This document shows positions 9,123 through 16,401 of a stretch of DNA of 35,533 nucleotides, piece by piece. The stretch is taken from the NCBI GenBank assembly GCA_946055105.1, contig CAMGEK010000007.1, forward strand, positions 1 through 35,533, in the 5' to 3' direction. This DNA comes from an uncultured Clostridia bacterium (GTDB lineage Bacteria; Bacillota; Clostridia; Christensenellales; Borkfalkiaceae). The position numbers were made by a program, and so were the translations under genes. The first letter of the stretch is position 1. Each line of letters begins with the position of its first letter. A model generated the notes under the pieces. That model did not search any database and had not been told where the DNA came from. It was given only the letters and a program-made list of their open reading frames with translations.

Positions 9123-9163
9123 CAGAAAGCTACCTTTCTGTTTTGCGTACCGCAAAACAGAAA
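9123..9163 (+). promoter_or_regulatory. Overlapping hairpins in the fructan operon leader
   Basis: CAGAAAG (9123-9129) pairs with CTTTCTG (9134-9140). The same CTTTCTG region is also part of a 13-bp perfect stem, TTTCTGTTTTGCG (9135-9147) with CGCAAAACAGAAA (9151-9163). The two helices share bases and exclude each other. The second is followed by A residues rather than U residues, so it is not a normal terminator. A role in mRNA stability or attenuation is possible but unproven. Confidence 0.6.
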
Positions 9164-9200
9164 AAAACTTAACTGAAAAAATGTAAGGAAGGTGAAAAAG

Positions 9201-11303
9201 ATGAAGAAAAGACAATGGCTGGCATTGCTCACGGGCGCGGCGATGGCGTGTTTTGCGGGGTGCTCCGCAGAGGTCGCCTCTCTTCCCGCCGACCGTGAAT
9301 CGGGCGAATTTTCGGCGCAACCGGTCGCGCTTCCTCTGAACGAACTTACGGAGCTCTCCGAGACGACGGCGACGGACTGGACGGGCTACGGCGTTTCGTT
9401 TTACAGGAACACGGCGGGAACAAGCGGATTGGAGGACGGCGTCTACAAGATCAAGGGCGAGACGGTGGACGGAACCGATTGGCATATCAAGTTTGAAAAA
9501 AACTTTTCCGGGCTCGAAGCGGGAAGGACGTACTCGATCGAATTTGCGTTCCGCTCGAACGTCGCGGGCGCGATCAGATTGGAAATCGGGGGATTGCTCA
9601 ATCGGGAGTACCCTATCGCAGAGGGCGAGAACGTTGTGACGGGCACGTTCACGATGCCTTCCGATTCGACCGAGCGGTATATCGATTTACAGCTCGGCAC
9701 GTTGCCGCAGGGGTTTGAAATTGCCGTCTCCCGCGTCACGCTCTATCAGGCGACGGCGTATCACGTCGTCGACGACTTCAACGTGTACGTGAACGAGGCT
9801 GCGGCGGCGACAAAGACGGTGGAGGAGAACGGCTGCGGAATCGAAATCGTCACCTCGCCGGACGATTATTGGAAAATCAAGTACGAGAGAACGTTCACGG
9901 GACTGACGGCGGGCGAGACGTATGCGATCGAATACGTCTTTGATTCGACCGCGGCGGGTTCGGTCAAATTGGAAATTGGAGGAGAAACGACGGATTTTAA
10001 CGTTCGGGAGGGCGAGAACGTTGTGACGGGCACGTTCACGATGCCTTCCGATTCGACCGGGTATATCGATTTACAGCTCGGAAAGCTGGCGGCGGGAACG
10101 AAGATCACCGTAAAGAGCGTGGCGCTGTTGCAGAACGGCGCGGTTCAGGAGTTGAGCGGCTTCGGCGGCTACTTCAATAACGACAACGGAACGGAAGGCA
10201 CGGCGAATATCGTCGACGGCGCGTACGTCGTCAACGCGACCAAAACGACGGGCGAGGCGTGGCATATCAAGCTCGACCGCACGGTGCAGACGGTCGTCGG
10301 CAGAACGTACAGCGTGAGTTACCGTCTCGTTTCGGATCGGGCGGGTAAGCTCGCCGCGGAGGGCGGTTCCGGCGCGACGTGGCTGGAAGTCGTCGCGGAC
10401 GAACCGACGACGCTCACGCACACGTTCAAGGCGACGGAGGAGAATACCTATCTCGCGTTGCAGCTCGGAGAATTGCCGAGCGGGTTTACGGTGAGAGTCG
10501 AGAGCGTGACGGTGGAAGAGGTCGCCTTTACGGGAATCGGCGTCGCGCTGGATTCGAGAATCCAGCTCCGCGTGACGGCGACGGACGAGATTCAAACCGT
10601 CGTGTTCGCAAACGGGAAGCTGTTCGGCGCAGAGGGGCAGAGCGTTGCAAGACAGGACGGCGTGTTCGTCTGCACGGGCATCACGCCGCAGTATCTCAAC
10701 GAGACGATCGTCATAACGGCGTTTGACGTAAGCGGCAATCAGATCGGCTCCGCGGCGGAAAAATCGGTCATGGACGTCTGCGAGATGTACGCGGCGTCGG
10801 GAGAACCGACGGAAGTGAAGCAACTTGCGGCAAACCTCATGGCGTACGGAAACGCCGCCGCCGCGCAGGAAGGCACGAGCGTGCGCGTTCTGAGCGACGA
10901 CGCCGTCGCGTTGGTGACGGAATACGCAAAACCGGAACGGGTGAGCGTTACGAAAAAGACGGACGGCAATTTCACCTGGACGGGCGCGCACCTGACGCTC
11001 ACGGACGGCGTGACCGTCGTGCTCGAATATACCTGCAACAACGCAACGGGAGTCACCGTTCAGGTGAACGGAGAGGAGATCGAAGCGGTCGGCGGAACCG
11101 TTCGGTTTGAAGTGCCTGCGGCGCAGTTGTTGGATTCCTTTGAAACGACGGTGAAAAACGACGGGAGCGTCGTGGACGAATTGACCTTCTCTTACGGCGT
11201 GACGACGTACGTTTCGAGAACGGACAACGCGCTTGTGACCGCGCTCTGGAACTATGCGAAAGCCGTCGAAACTTATCAGCAATCGATTATAACGGAGGGT
11301 TAA
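9201..11303 (+). CDS. Lipoprotein with three CBM-like beta-sandwich modules (first gene of fructan operon)
   Basis: A 700-aa exported protein. The N-terminus is a lipoprotein signal with C21 as the predicted lipidated Cys (FAGC). Three related modules of ~110-130 residues follow (about 30-175, 185-310 and 315-445), each with a W-x-I-K-[FYL] strand, a GRTYS/GETYA strand and an IDLQLG-type strand. This pattern resembles CBM4/9-type carbohydrate-binding sandwiches. The remaining ~250 residues include a CEMYAASGE...ANLMAYGNAA helix pair and further beta structure that I do not recognise as an enzyme. No catalytic motif is visible, so a glycan-binding surface protein is inferred. Start: ATG 9201 has AAGGAAGG at 9185-9192; GTG 9192 would overlap that site. 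Its stop lies 4 nt before the 42-aa gene. Confidence 0.85.
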   Translation: MKKRQWLALLTGAAMACFAGCSAEVASLPADRESGEFSAQPVALPLNELTELSETTATDWTGYGVSFYRNTAGTSGLEDGVYKIKGETVDGTDWHIKFEKNFSGLEAGRTYSIEFAFRSNVAGAIRLEIGGLLNREYPIAEGENVVTGTFTMPSDSTERYIDLQLGTLPQGFEIAVSRVTLYQATAYHVVDDFNVYVNEAAAATKTVEENGCGIEIVTSPDDYWKIKYERTFTGLTAGETYAIEYVFDSTAAGSVKLEIGGETTDFNVREGENVVTGTFTMPSDSTGYIDLQLGKLAAGTKITVKSVALLQNGAVQELSGFGGYFNNDNGTEGTANIVDGAYVVNATKTTGEAWHIKLDRTVQTVVGRTYSVSYRLVSDRAGKLAAEGGSGATWLEVVADEPTTLTHTFKATEENTYLALQLGELPSGFTVRVESVTVEEVAFTGIGVALDSRIQLRVTATDEIQTVVFANGKLFGAEGQSVARQDGVFVCTGITPQYLNETIVITAFDVSGNQIGSAAEKSVMDVCEMYAASGEPTEVKQLAANLMAYGNAAAAQEGTSVRVLSDDAVALVTEYAKPERVSVTKKTDGNFTWTGAHLTLTDGVTVVLEYTCNNATGVTVQVNGEEIEAVGGTVRFEVPAAQLLDSFETTVKNDGSVVDELTFSYGVTTYVSRTDNALVTALWNYAKAVETYQQSIITEG
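9621..10081 (+). repeat. Intragenic duplicated segment in CBM-like modules 1 and 2
   Basis: Bases 9621-9672 are identical to 10008-10059 (52 bp). The similarity continues to 9697 and 10081 after a 3-bp gap. The shared stretch encodes EGENVVTGTFTMPSDST. Surrounding module sequence is much more divergent. Confidence 0.93.
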
Positions 11304-11307
11304 GGCA

Positions 11308-11436
11308 ATGACGAAAACGTGCTATCAGACGATGCAAATTCAGGTGATCTCCTTTCAGGCGGAGGACGTGATCGCAACGAGCGGCGTCGAAACGCCGACC
11401 GACAGCTTCGACGATCCGTTCGGCGTCGGCGTTTAA
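11308..11436 (+). CDS. 42-aa hypothetical peptide in the fructan operon
   Basis: ATG 11308 follows GGAGGG (11294-11299), with an 8-nt gap to the start and 4 nt after the lipoprotein stop. The frame runs to TAA at 11434-11436. The peptide begins MTKTCYQTMQIQVISFQAED and continues VIATSGVETPTDSFDDPFGV, ending in GV. The N-terminal half alternates polar and hydrophobic residues and leads into an EDVIATSG motif; the rest is acidic and Gly/Pro-rich. It has no signal peptide or transmembrane segment. Small proteins with a similar [DE]VI-x-TSG core followed by an acidic tail are, as I recall, common hypothetical genes in gut Clostridia, but I know of no assigned function. Good ribosome site and tight packing argue that it is real. 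Confidence 0.75.
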   Translation: MTKTCYQTMQIQVISFQAEDVIATSGVETPTDSFDDPFGVGV

Positions 11437-11454
11437 GAGACGGAGGGGATCGGA

Positions 11455-11736
11455 ATGAAGAAACTGAGAATCCTGATCGCGGCGCTGACGGCTGCGCTCG
11501 CTCTTGCGGCATGCGCCGCTTGCGGCGAGTCCGCTTCCGCGCCTGCCGATCCGCCCGTTGCCGAGGAGATCGGAACGGAAAATCAGGAAAGCGGAACGGA
11601 AAATCAGGAAAGCGGAACGGAAAATCAGGAAAGCGGAACGGAAAATCAGGGAACGGACGAAAGCGGATCGCCCGACGACGGCGGCGAGAAAGACAACGGC
11701 TCTTCGGACGTGGTATTGCCGATTTTGCCGCTCTGA
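11455..11736 (+). CDS. Small repeat-containing lipoprotein
   Basis: A 93-aa protein with a lipoprotein signal (LAAC, C20 the likely lipidated residue). A short Ala/Pro region is followed by four tandem GTENQES heptads (the last degenerate, GTENQGT), then an Asp/Ser/Gly-rich tail ending VVLPILPL. The acidic, low-complexity body suggests an extended, cell-surface-tethered spacer with no enzymatic fold. GGAGGGGATCGG precedes the ATG. It lies 18 nt after the 42-aa gene and 18 nt before the sugar kinase, inside the operon. Function unknown. Confidence 0.8.
   Translation: MKKLRILIAALTAALALAACAACGESASAPADPPVAEEIGTENQESGTENQESGTENQESGTENQGTDESGSPDDGGEKDNGSSDVVLPILPL
11572..11655 (+). repeat. 21-bp coding tandem repeat (GTENQES x4)
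   Basis: Three identical 21-bp units (11572-11592, 11593-11613, 11614-11634) and a fourth diverged one (11635-11655). The DNA identity suggests recent slippage. Confidence 0.95.
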
Positions 11737-11754
11737 CGGGGGAGGGGAAACGCA

Positions 11755-12663
11755 ATGATATTGAGTATCGGAGAAATTCTTGCGGACATGATCTGCGAGC
11801 GGAGGAACGGCGCCGTCCTGTATCGGAGATGCGCGGGCGGCGCGCCGTTCAACGTGGCGTGCGCGGTCAAAAAATGCGGCGGAAAGGTCGGATTTTACGG
11901 AAAAGTGGGCGACGATTCCATCGGCAGGGCGCTCGCGGAGTACGCGCGGGAAAAGGATCTGGACGAACTGAACGTGGTCGTCGATCCCGATTCCAACACG
12001 ACGCTCGCGTTCGTCGATCTGGACGAGAGCGGGGAGCGTTCCTTCACCTTTTATCGGAAACACACGGCGGACTACCGTCTTTCGATGTCGGAGGTGCGGG
12101 AGTCGATCGGAAGAGCGGACGTCGTACATCTCGGCTCGCTGATGCTGAGCGAAGAGGCGGGGCGCGCGTTCGCCGACGAAGTCGTTGCGGAGACGAAGCG
12201 TCTGGGCAAGAAACTGAGTTTCGACGTGAATTTCCGCGAGGACGTATTCCGCGATCGGGAGACGGCGGTCAAAATCTACGAAAAGTACGTCCGCGCGGCG
12301 GACGTCCTCAAACTTTCGGAGAACGAAATCGGGCTGTTTACTTCGGCGAAAGAGACGCGGAAGGCGATGAAAGAGCTGTGCGCGCCGAATAAGCTCGTCG
12401 TTCTGACGCTCGGGAAAGAGGGCGCGGCGTACGCGTGCGACGGTAAATACGAAGCCGTTCCGACGATCGGCGTAAAACCGATCGACACGACGGGCGCGGG
12501 AGACGCCTTCTACGGAGCGCTTCTGACCGCGATTCAGGAGAACGGATACAAAGACCTGACGAGGAGCGTGTTCTTCGCGAACGTCTGCGGATCGCTGACG
12601 ACGACGCGGAGCGGGGCGGCGGAAGCCGTGCCGACGCGGGAAGAGATTCAGGCGTATTTATAA
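11755..12663 (+). CDS. PfkB-family sugar kinase, probable fructokinase
   Basis: A 302-aa ribokinase-fold kinase. It opens with the short strand and acidic residue typical of fructokinases (ILSIGEILADM), then GGAPFNVACAVKKCGG (first PfkB signature region). Near the C-terminus is the second signature DTTGAGDAFYGALL at 244-257, with D250 as catalytic base and GAGD as the anion hole. Length is normal. Placed in an operon with three GH32 fructosidases and a sugar importer, fructose to fructose-6-phosphate (or 1-phosphate) is the most likely reaction; that specificity is inferred from context and overall resemblance. The ATG follows GGGGGAGGGG. Confidence 0.9.
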   Translation: MILSIGEILADMICERRNGAVLYRRCAGGAPFNVACAVKKCGGKVGFYGKVGDDSIGRALAEYAREKDLDELNVVVDPDSNTTLAFVDLDESGERSFTFYRKHTADYRLSMSEVRESIGRADVVHLGSLMLSEEAGRAFADEVVAETKRLGKKLSFDVNFREDVFRDRETAVKIYEKYVRAADVLKLSENEIGLFTSAKETRKAMKELCAPNKLVVLTLGKEGAAYACDGKYEAVPTIGVKPIDTTGAGDAFYGALLTAIQENGYKDLTRSVFFANVCGSLTTTRSGAAEAVPTREEIQAYL

Positions 12664-12679
12664 GGGGACGGGGAAAGGC

Positions 12680-13240
12680 ATGAATGAGACGGTATGCGAC
12701 AAAAAGGCGCATAAAAAAGCGGATTTTTACAGAAAACGGATTCTGGTGATTCAGGAAAACGTCAAATTATTCACCGTGCTGACGGGCGCGGTATCGCTCG
12801 TGCTGTTGACCGTCAATCTGTGCAACGCCTTTACGGGCGCGATCGCGGGTTGGGTGACGGTTCTGCTCGACGTCGTATGGCTGGCGGTCGTATGCGCGTA
12901 CGCAACGTATGCGGTTGTATCTTCCGCCTCGAAAAAGAAATGTTTCGGAAAGATCGGCGAGATCGCTTACGGCGCGTTCCCGAAGGAATATATCCGATGC
13001 AGCGCCGAGGCGGGGTGCGCATACTTTGAACGGGGCGCGGCGCTCAGGCTGTACGAGGACGATCGCTATTACTATCTCGTCGCGGACGGGCTGGACGAGT
13101 GCGGCGCGGAATTCTGGACGCGCTATCGGTTCGGAACGGATTTCGGCGTACTCAAAACGGAAAAAAATGCGTCGGCAACGGAGACGGACGTAACTTCCGT
13201 ATTCGGGGATCCGATCAGATTAAGGAGGAAATCATCATGA
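12680..13240 (+). CDS. Hypothetical small membrane protein
   Basis: A 186-aa product that I do not recognise. Residues ~31-52 and ~58-82 are hydrophobic and would form two membrane helices with a very short outer loop, leaving both ends on the same side. The C-terminal ~100 residues are soluble and mixed, with several aromatics (EDDRYYYLV) and scattered Cys. The last codons overlap the binding-protein start (ATGA, 13237-13240), and the ribosome site AAGGAGGA for the next gene lies inside this frame, so the two genes are translationally coupled. ATG 12680 follows GGGGAAAGG. Its position between sugar kinase and importer suggests a transport- or envelope-related role, which is only contextual. 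Confidence 0.75.
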   Translation: MNETVCDKKAHKKADFYRKRILVIQENVKLFTVLTGAVSLVLLTVNLCNAFTGAIAGWVTVLLDVVWLAVVCAYATYAVVSSASKKKCFGKIGEIAYGAFPKEYIRCSAEAGCAYFERGAALRLYEDDRYYYLVADGLDECGAEFWTRYRFGTDFGVLKTEKNASATETDVTSVFGDPIRLRRKSS

Positions 13241-14616
13241 AAAAAATACTATCGATCGGCTGTACCGCGGTACTTGCGGCGGTCGTTGCGTGCGCGGGCT
13301 GCGGCAAAGACGGCGAAACCGCCGACGGCGAATTTCTGGGGTTGAAGAAAGGGGAGACGTTTACGACCGATCAGGAAATTTCACTTACGTTCACCCGTCC
13401 GACGGGGAACAACGCGCAGGAGAAATGGTGGACGGACACGATCGCGGCGTTCAACGAGGAATACGCGGGCAGAATCAAGGTGACCTGTACGACCGCGACG
13501 CGCGGCAATTCGCGCGAATACGAGCAAAAAATCAGCATCTGGGCGGGATCGGATTCCCTGCCCGACGTGCTGTACGTCGACGGTCCGTTCGTCTCCAACT
13601 ATGCGAATTCGGGCGTGCTCGTTCCCATCGACCGCTATATTTACGAGGGCTACACCGACGATTTTCTCGACTACGTCAACGATCAGAACACCTACAACGG
13701 TCGGCTCTATACGCTGAGCATCGTCGATTCCACCGTCGTGCTGTTCTATAACAAGACGGTGCTCTCGGAGGAGCGGATCGCCGTTCCGGACGAGATTGCC
13801 GACGCGTGGACGTTCGACGAGCTCAAAACGACGGCGACGGGATTGACCAAGACGGTCGGCGCAAAGAAACGGTACGGGTTGCAGATCGCGGGCGACGCGG
13901 GCGAGTGGCTGTCCTATGCGTTCACGCCGCTGTGGACGGAGGGCGTCGTCAACTCTGAGGGGAAAGTAACGACGGGGTATCTGAATGGCGACGCGGGCGT
14001 GAGCGCGGGCGAATATCTGCGCAGTCTCGTCAAGAGCGGCGCGGTGTACGCGAGCGCGACGAGCTCCGACTTCTCCGCCAAGACGCCTACGGCGTCCATG
14101 GCGTTGATGGGAACGCAGAACATCTCCGAATTTCTCGCGCTGGGCGAAGACATGTGCGATTGGGGCGTGACCTTCTATCCCGCCGACGACGAGGGGAAAA
14201 TCTCCGCGCCCTGCGGCGGCTGGACGCTCGGCATTACGAAGAACTGCGCCTCGGGGAAAACGGTCGCGGCGTCCGAGTTCCTGAAATACTGCACGTCGAA
14301 AGAGGCGAGCGAGAGCTGCGCGCGCGACACGGCGTCTCCTCCGAGCAGAAAATCGCTCTATGAAACGATGCCCGAATACTCCGATCCGAACAACGCGATG
14401 TACTCCGTTTACAGCGTGATCAAATCGCAGATCTTAACGAGCGCGCAGCTCCGTCCCAAGACGGTCGGCTACGAGGTGTTCTCCACCGAGATGTCCAACG
14501 CGTTGAAGGATATTCTTTACAGCACGGGGTACGATACGCAGGCGCAGATCAGGAACAGACTGACGACCGCGGCGACGAAAATCGACGCGAGCATCGCTCA
14601 GATCAAAATTTATTGA
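13237..14616 (+). CDS. ABC sugar importer, extracellular solute-binding lipoprotein (family 1)
   Basis: A 459-aa lipoprotein of the MsmE/MalE type that captures sugar outside the cell and delivers it to the two permeases encoded next. It has a lipoprotein signal (predicted lipidated Cys at 19 or 22), followed by the family-1 core: NAQEKWWTDTIAAFNEEY at the start, DVLYVDGPFVSNYANSGVLVPID, TVVLFYNKTV, and PCGGWTLGITKNC near the C-lobe hinge. AAGGAGGA lies 7 nt before ATG 13237. The ligand is inferred to be fructose oligomers or sucrose-like sugars from the GH32 and kinase neighbours; sequence alone does not prove it. Confidence 0.93.
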   Translation: MKKILSIGCTAVLAAVVACAGCGKDGETADGEFLGLKKGETFTTDQEISLTFTRPTGNNAQEKWWTDTIAAFNEEYAGRIKVTCTTATRGNSREYEQKISIWAGSDSLPDVLYVDGPFVSNYANSGVLVPIDRYIYEGYTDDFLDYVNDQNTYNGRLYTLSIVDSTVVLFYNKTVLSEERIAVPDEIADAWTFDELKTTATGLTKTVGAKKRYGLQIAGDAGEWLSYAFTPLWTEGVVNSEGKVTTGYLNGDAGVSAGEYLRSLVKSGAVYASATSSDFSAKTPTASMALMGTQNISEFLALGEDMCDWGVTFYPADDEGKISAPCGGWTLGITKNCASGKTVAASEFLKYCTSKEASESCARDTASPPSRKSLYETMPEYSDPNNAMYSVYSVIKSQILTSAQLRPKTVGYEVFSTEMSNALKDILYSTGYDTQAQIRNRLTTAATKIDASIAQIKIY

Positions 14617-14631
14617 CGACAAGGGGGGACT

Positions 14632-15555
14632 ATGAAAACGACGTCAGTACGTCAGAAATGCATCGACCGTACGGGTTGGCTGTTCATGCTCCCGGCGATC
14701 GTATTCGGAACGGTCTTTCTCATCGTGCCGATCGTCATGTGTTTTTTGTACAGTTTTTCGGATTTTTATATGCTCCGTCCCGAAGCGACGCAGACGGTGT
14801 GGTTCGATAATTACGTCGCGCTCTTCCGCGACGAAATTTTCGGCAAGGCGATCGGAAACACGCTGTTGTTCGTCGTGATCGTCGTGCCCGTGCAGTGCGC
14901 GCTGGCGCTCGGTCTGGCGCTTCTCGTCAACCGCAAAGACAGGGGATACGGAATCTTCAAACTTGCGTATTTTGCGCCCGTGATCACGTCCATGACCGTG
15001 GTCTCCCTGTTGTTCCAGCTCTTTTACGCGCGGGACGGCGGCGTGTTCAATCTGCTGCTGTCGGCGATCGGCGTTCCCGCGCAGGGTTTTTTGCAGGACG
15101 AATCGCAGGCGATGTTCTGTATCATCTTCATGTCCGTATGGCAGGGCGCGGGGTATCAGATGATCATCTTTCTCGCGGGCTTGCAGGGCGTTCCGAAGGA
15201 ACTCTACGAGGCGGCGGACATCGACGCGGCGAACGCCTGGGATAAGTTTACGCACATCACGCTGCCGTCGATCGCGCCCATTTCGAGTTTCGTGTTCGTC
15301 ATTACGCTCGTCGGCGCGTTCAAGATGTTTACGCAGTCGTATATCATGACGAGCGGCGGTCCGAACGATTCCACGCTGACGGTCGTGTATTACATCTTCC
15401 AGAAGGGCATGTCCGAACAACTCGTGGGATACGGCTCCGCGATCTCCATGTTGTTTACGGCGGCGTTTATTCTCGCCAGCGTATTCAAGAATCTGGGCGC
15501 GAAGGGAATCGGAGCGTACAAGAAGTACAGAGCCTCCGTGCTGGGAGGGTATTGA
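14632..15555 (+). CDS. ABC sugar importer permease 1 (MalF/UgpA type)
   Basis: A 307-aa integral membrane protein with about six hydrophobic helices. The cytoplasmic EAA loop (E193-AADIDAANAW...ITLPSIAP) docks the ATPase. The N-terminus is a short basic stretch followed by GWLFMLPAIVFGTVF, typical of the first permease of family-1 sugar importers. It starts 15 nt after the binding-protein stop, with AAGGGGGG before the ATG, and ends 1 nt before the second permease, so they are co-expressed. No ATP-binding subunit is encoded anywhere in this operon. Confidence 0.95.
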   Translation: MKTTSVRQKCIDRTGWLFMLPAIVFGTVFLIVPIVMCFLYSFSDFYMLRPEATQTVWFDNYVALFRDEIFGKAIGNTLLFVVIVVPVQCALALGLALLVNRKDRGYGIFKLAYFAPVITSMTVVSLLFQLFYARDGGVFNLLLSAIGVPAQGFLQDESQAMFCIIFMSVWQGAGYQMIIFLAGLQGVPKELYEAADIDAANAWDKFTHITLPSIAPISSFVFVITLVGAFKMFTQSYIMTSGGPNDSTLTVVYYIFQKGMSEQLVGYGSAISMLFTAAFILASVFKNLGAKGIGAYKKYRASVLGGY

Positions 15556-15556
15556 G

Positions 15557-16393
15557 ATGAGACGGAAGAAAATTTTGAAAATCGTCTTTTACGTCGTCAA
15601 TACGCTTGTGGGACTGTTGTTTCTGTTCCCGTTGCTGTTCATGTTCCTTTCGGCGTTCAATCCCGCGCGGACGCTGCCGACGCAGATCGGATCGTTCGGC
15701 GACTTTCTGCCCGAATATCTGACGGCGAGCAATCTCGTCTCCGTCTTTACGCGGATTCCGATGCTGAAATATTTCGGGAATACGCTGTTGTACGCGTTCG
15801 GAACGGTGCTCGGCGTGCTCGTCGTCAATTCGATGGCGGGTTACGCGCTCGCGAAGATCAACTTCAAAGGCAACCGCCTCATCTATAACTTCATCGTGAT
15901 CATGCTCATCATTCCGTTCGAGGGGATCACGCTGACGCTCTATCTCGTCGTAAAGACGCTCGGAATTCTCGACACGCCGTTCGCGGTCATTCTGCCGAGC
16001 CTGTTCAGTTGTTTTTATATCTTCATGTTCCGGCAGTTCTTTCTCGGCGTGCCGACGGCGCTGATCGAGGCGGCGGAAATCGACGGCTCGGGCGCGTTTT
16101 CCACCTATTTCCGTATCGTCGTTCCGACGGCGGTTCCCGTGTTTATTACCGTATTCATTCTGGAATTTATCGGAAAATGGGGAGACTATTATTGGCCGAT
16201 GCTGACGCTCACGAGCGAGACCTGGTTTAACGTGCAGATCGCGATCAAGGAATTCAGTACGGCTTCGCCCTATCATTGGGGAACGGTCATGGCGTCGCTT
16301 GCGGTCGTCACCGTTCCCGTGTTGGTCGTGTTCCTCTGCTTGCAGAAGTACTACATCGAGGGAATCGCCACGCAGGGCATCAAAGATATGTGA
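15557..16393 (+). CDS. ABC sugar importer permease 2 (MalG/UgpE type)
   Basis: A 278-aa membrane protein with six predicted helices and the EAA motif E171-AAEIDGSGAFSTYFRIVVP. The start (KILKIVFYVVNTLVGLLFLFPL) and the end (QKYYIEGIATQGIKDM; QGI...KD is a frequent MalG-type ending) fit the second permease of a CUT1 transporter. It is encoded immediately after permease 1 and ends 8 nt before the GH32 gene. It forms the translocation channel with permease 1. Confidence 0.95.
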   Translation: MRRKKILKIVFYVVNTLVGLLFLFPLLFMFLSAFNPARTLPTQIGSFGDFLPEYLTASNLVSVFTRIPMLKYFGNTLLYAFGTVLGVLVVNSMAGYALAKINFKGNRLIYNFIVIMLIIPFEGITLTLYLVVKTLGILDTPFAVILPSLFSCFYIFMFRQFFLGVPTALIEAAEIDGSGAFSTYFRIVVPTAVPVFITVFILEFIGKWGDYYWPMLTLTSETWFNVQIAIKEFSTASPYHWGTVMASLAVVTVPVLVVFLCLQKYYIEGIATQGIKDM

Positions 16394-16401
16394 GGTAAGA
16401 T

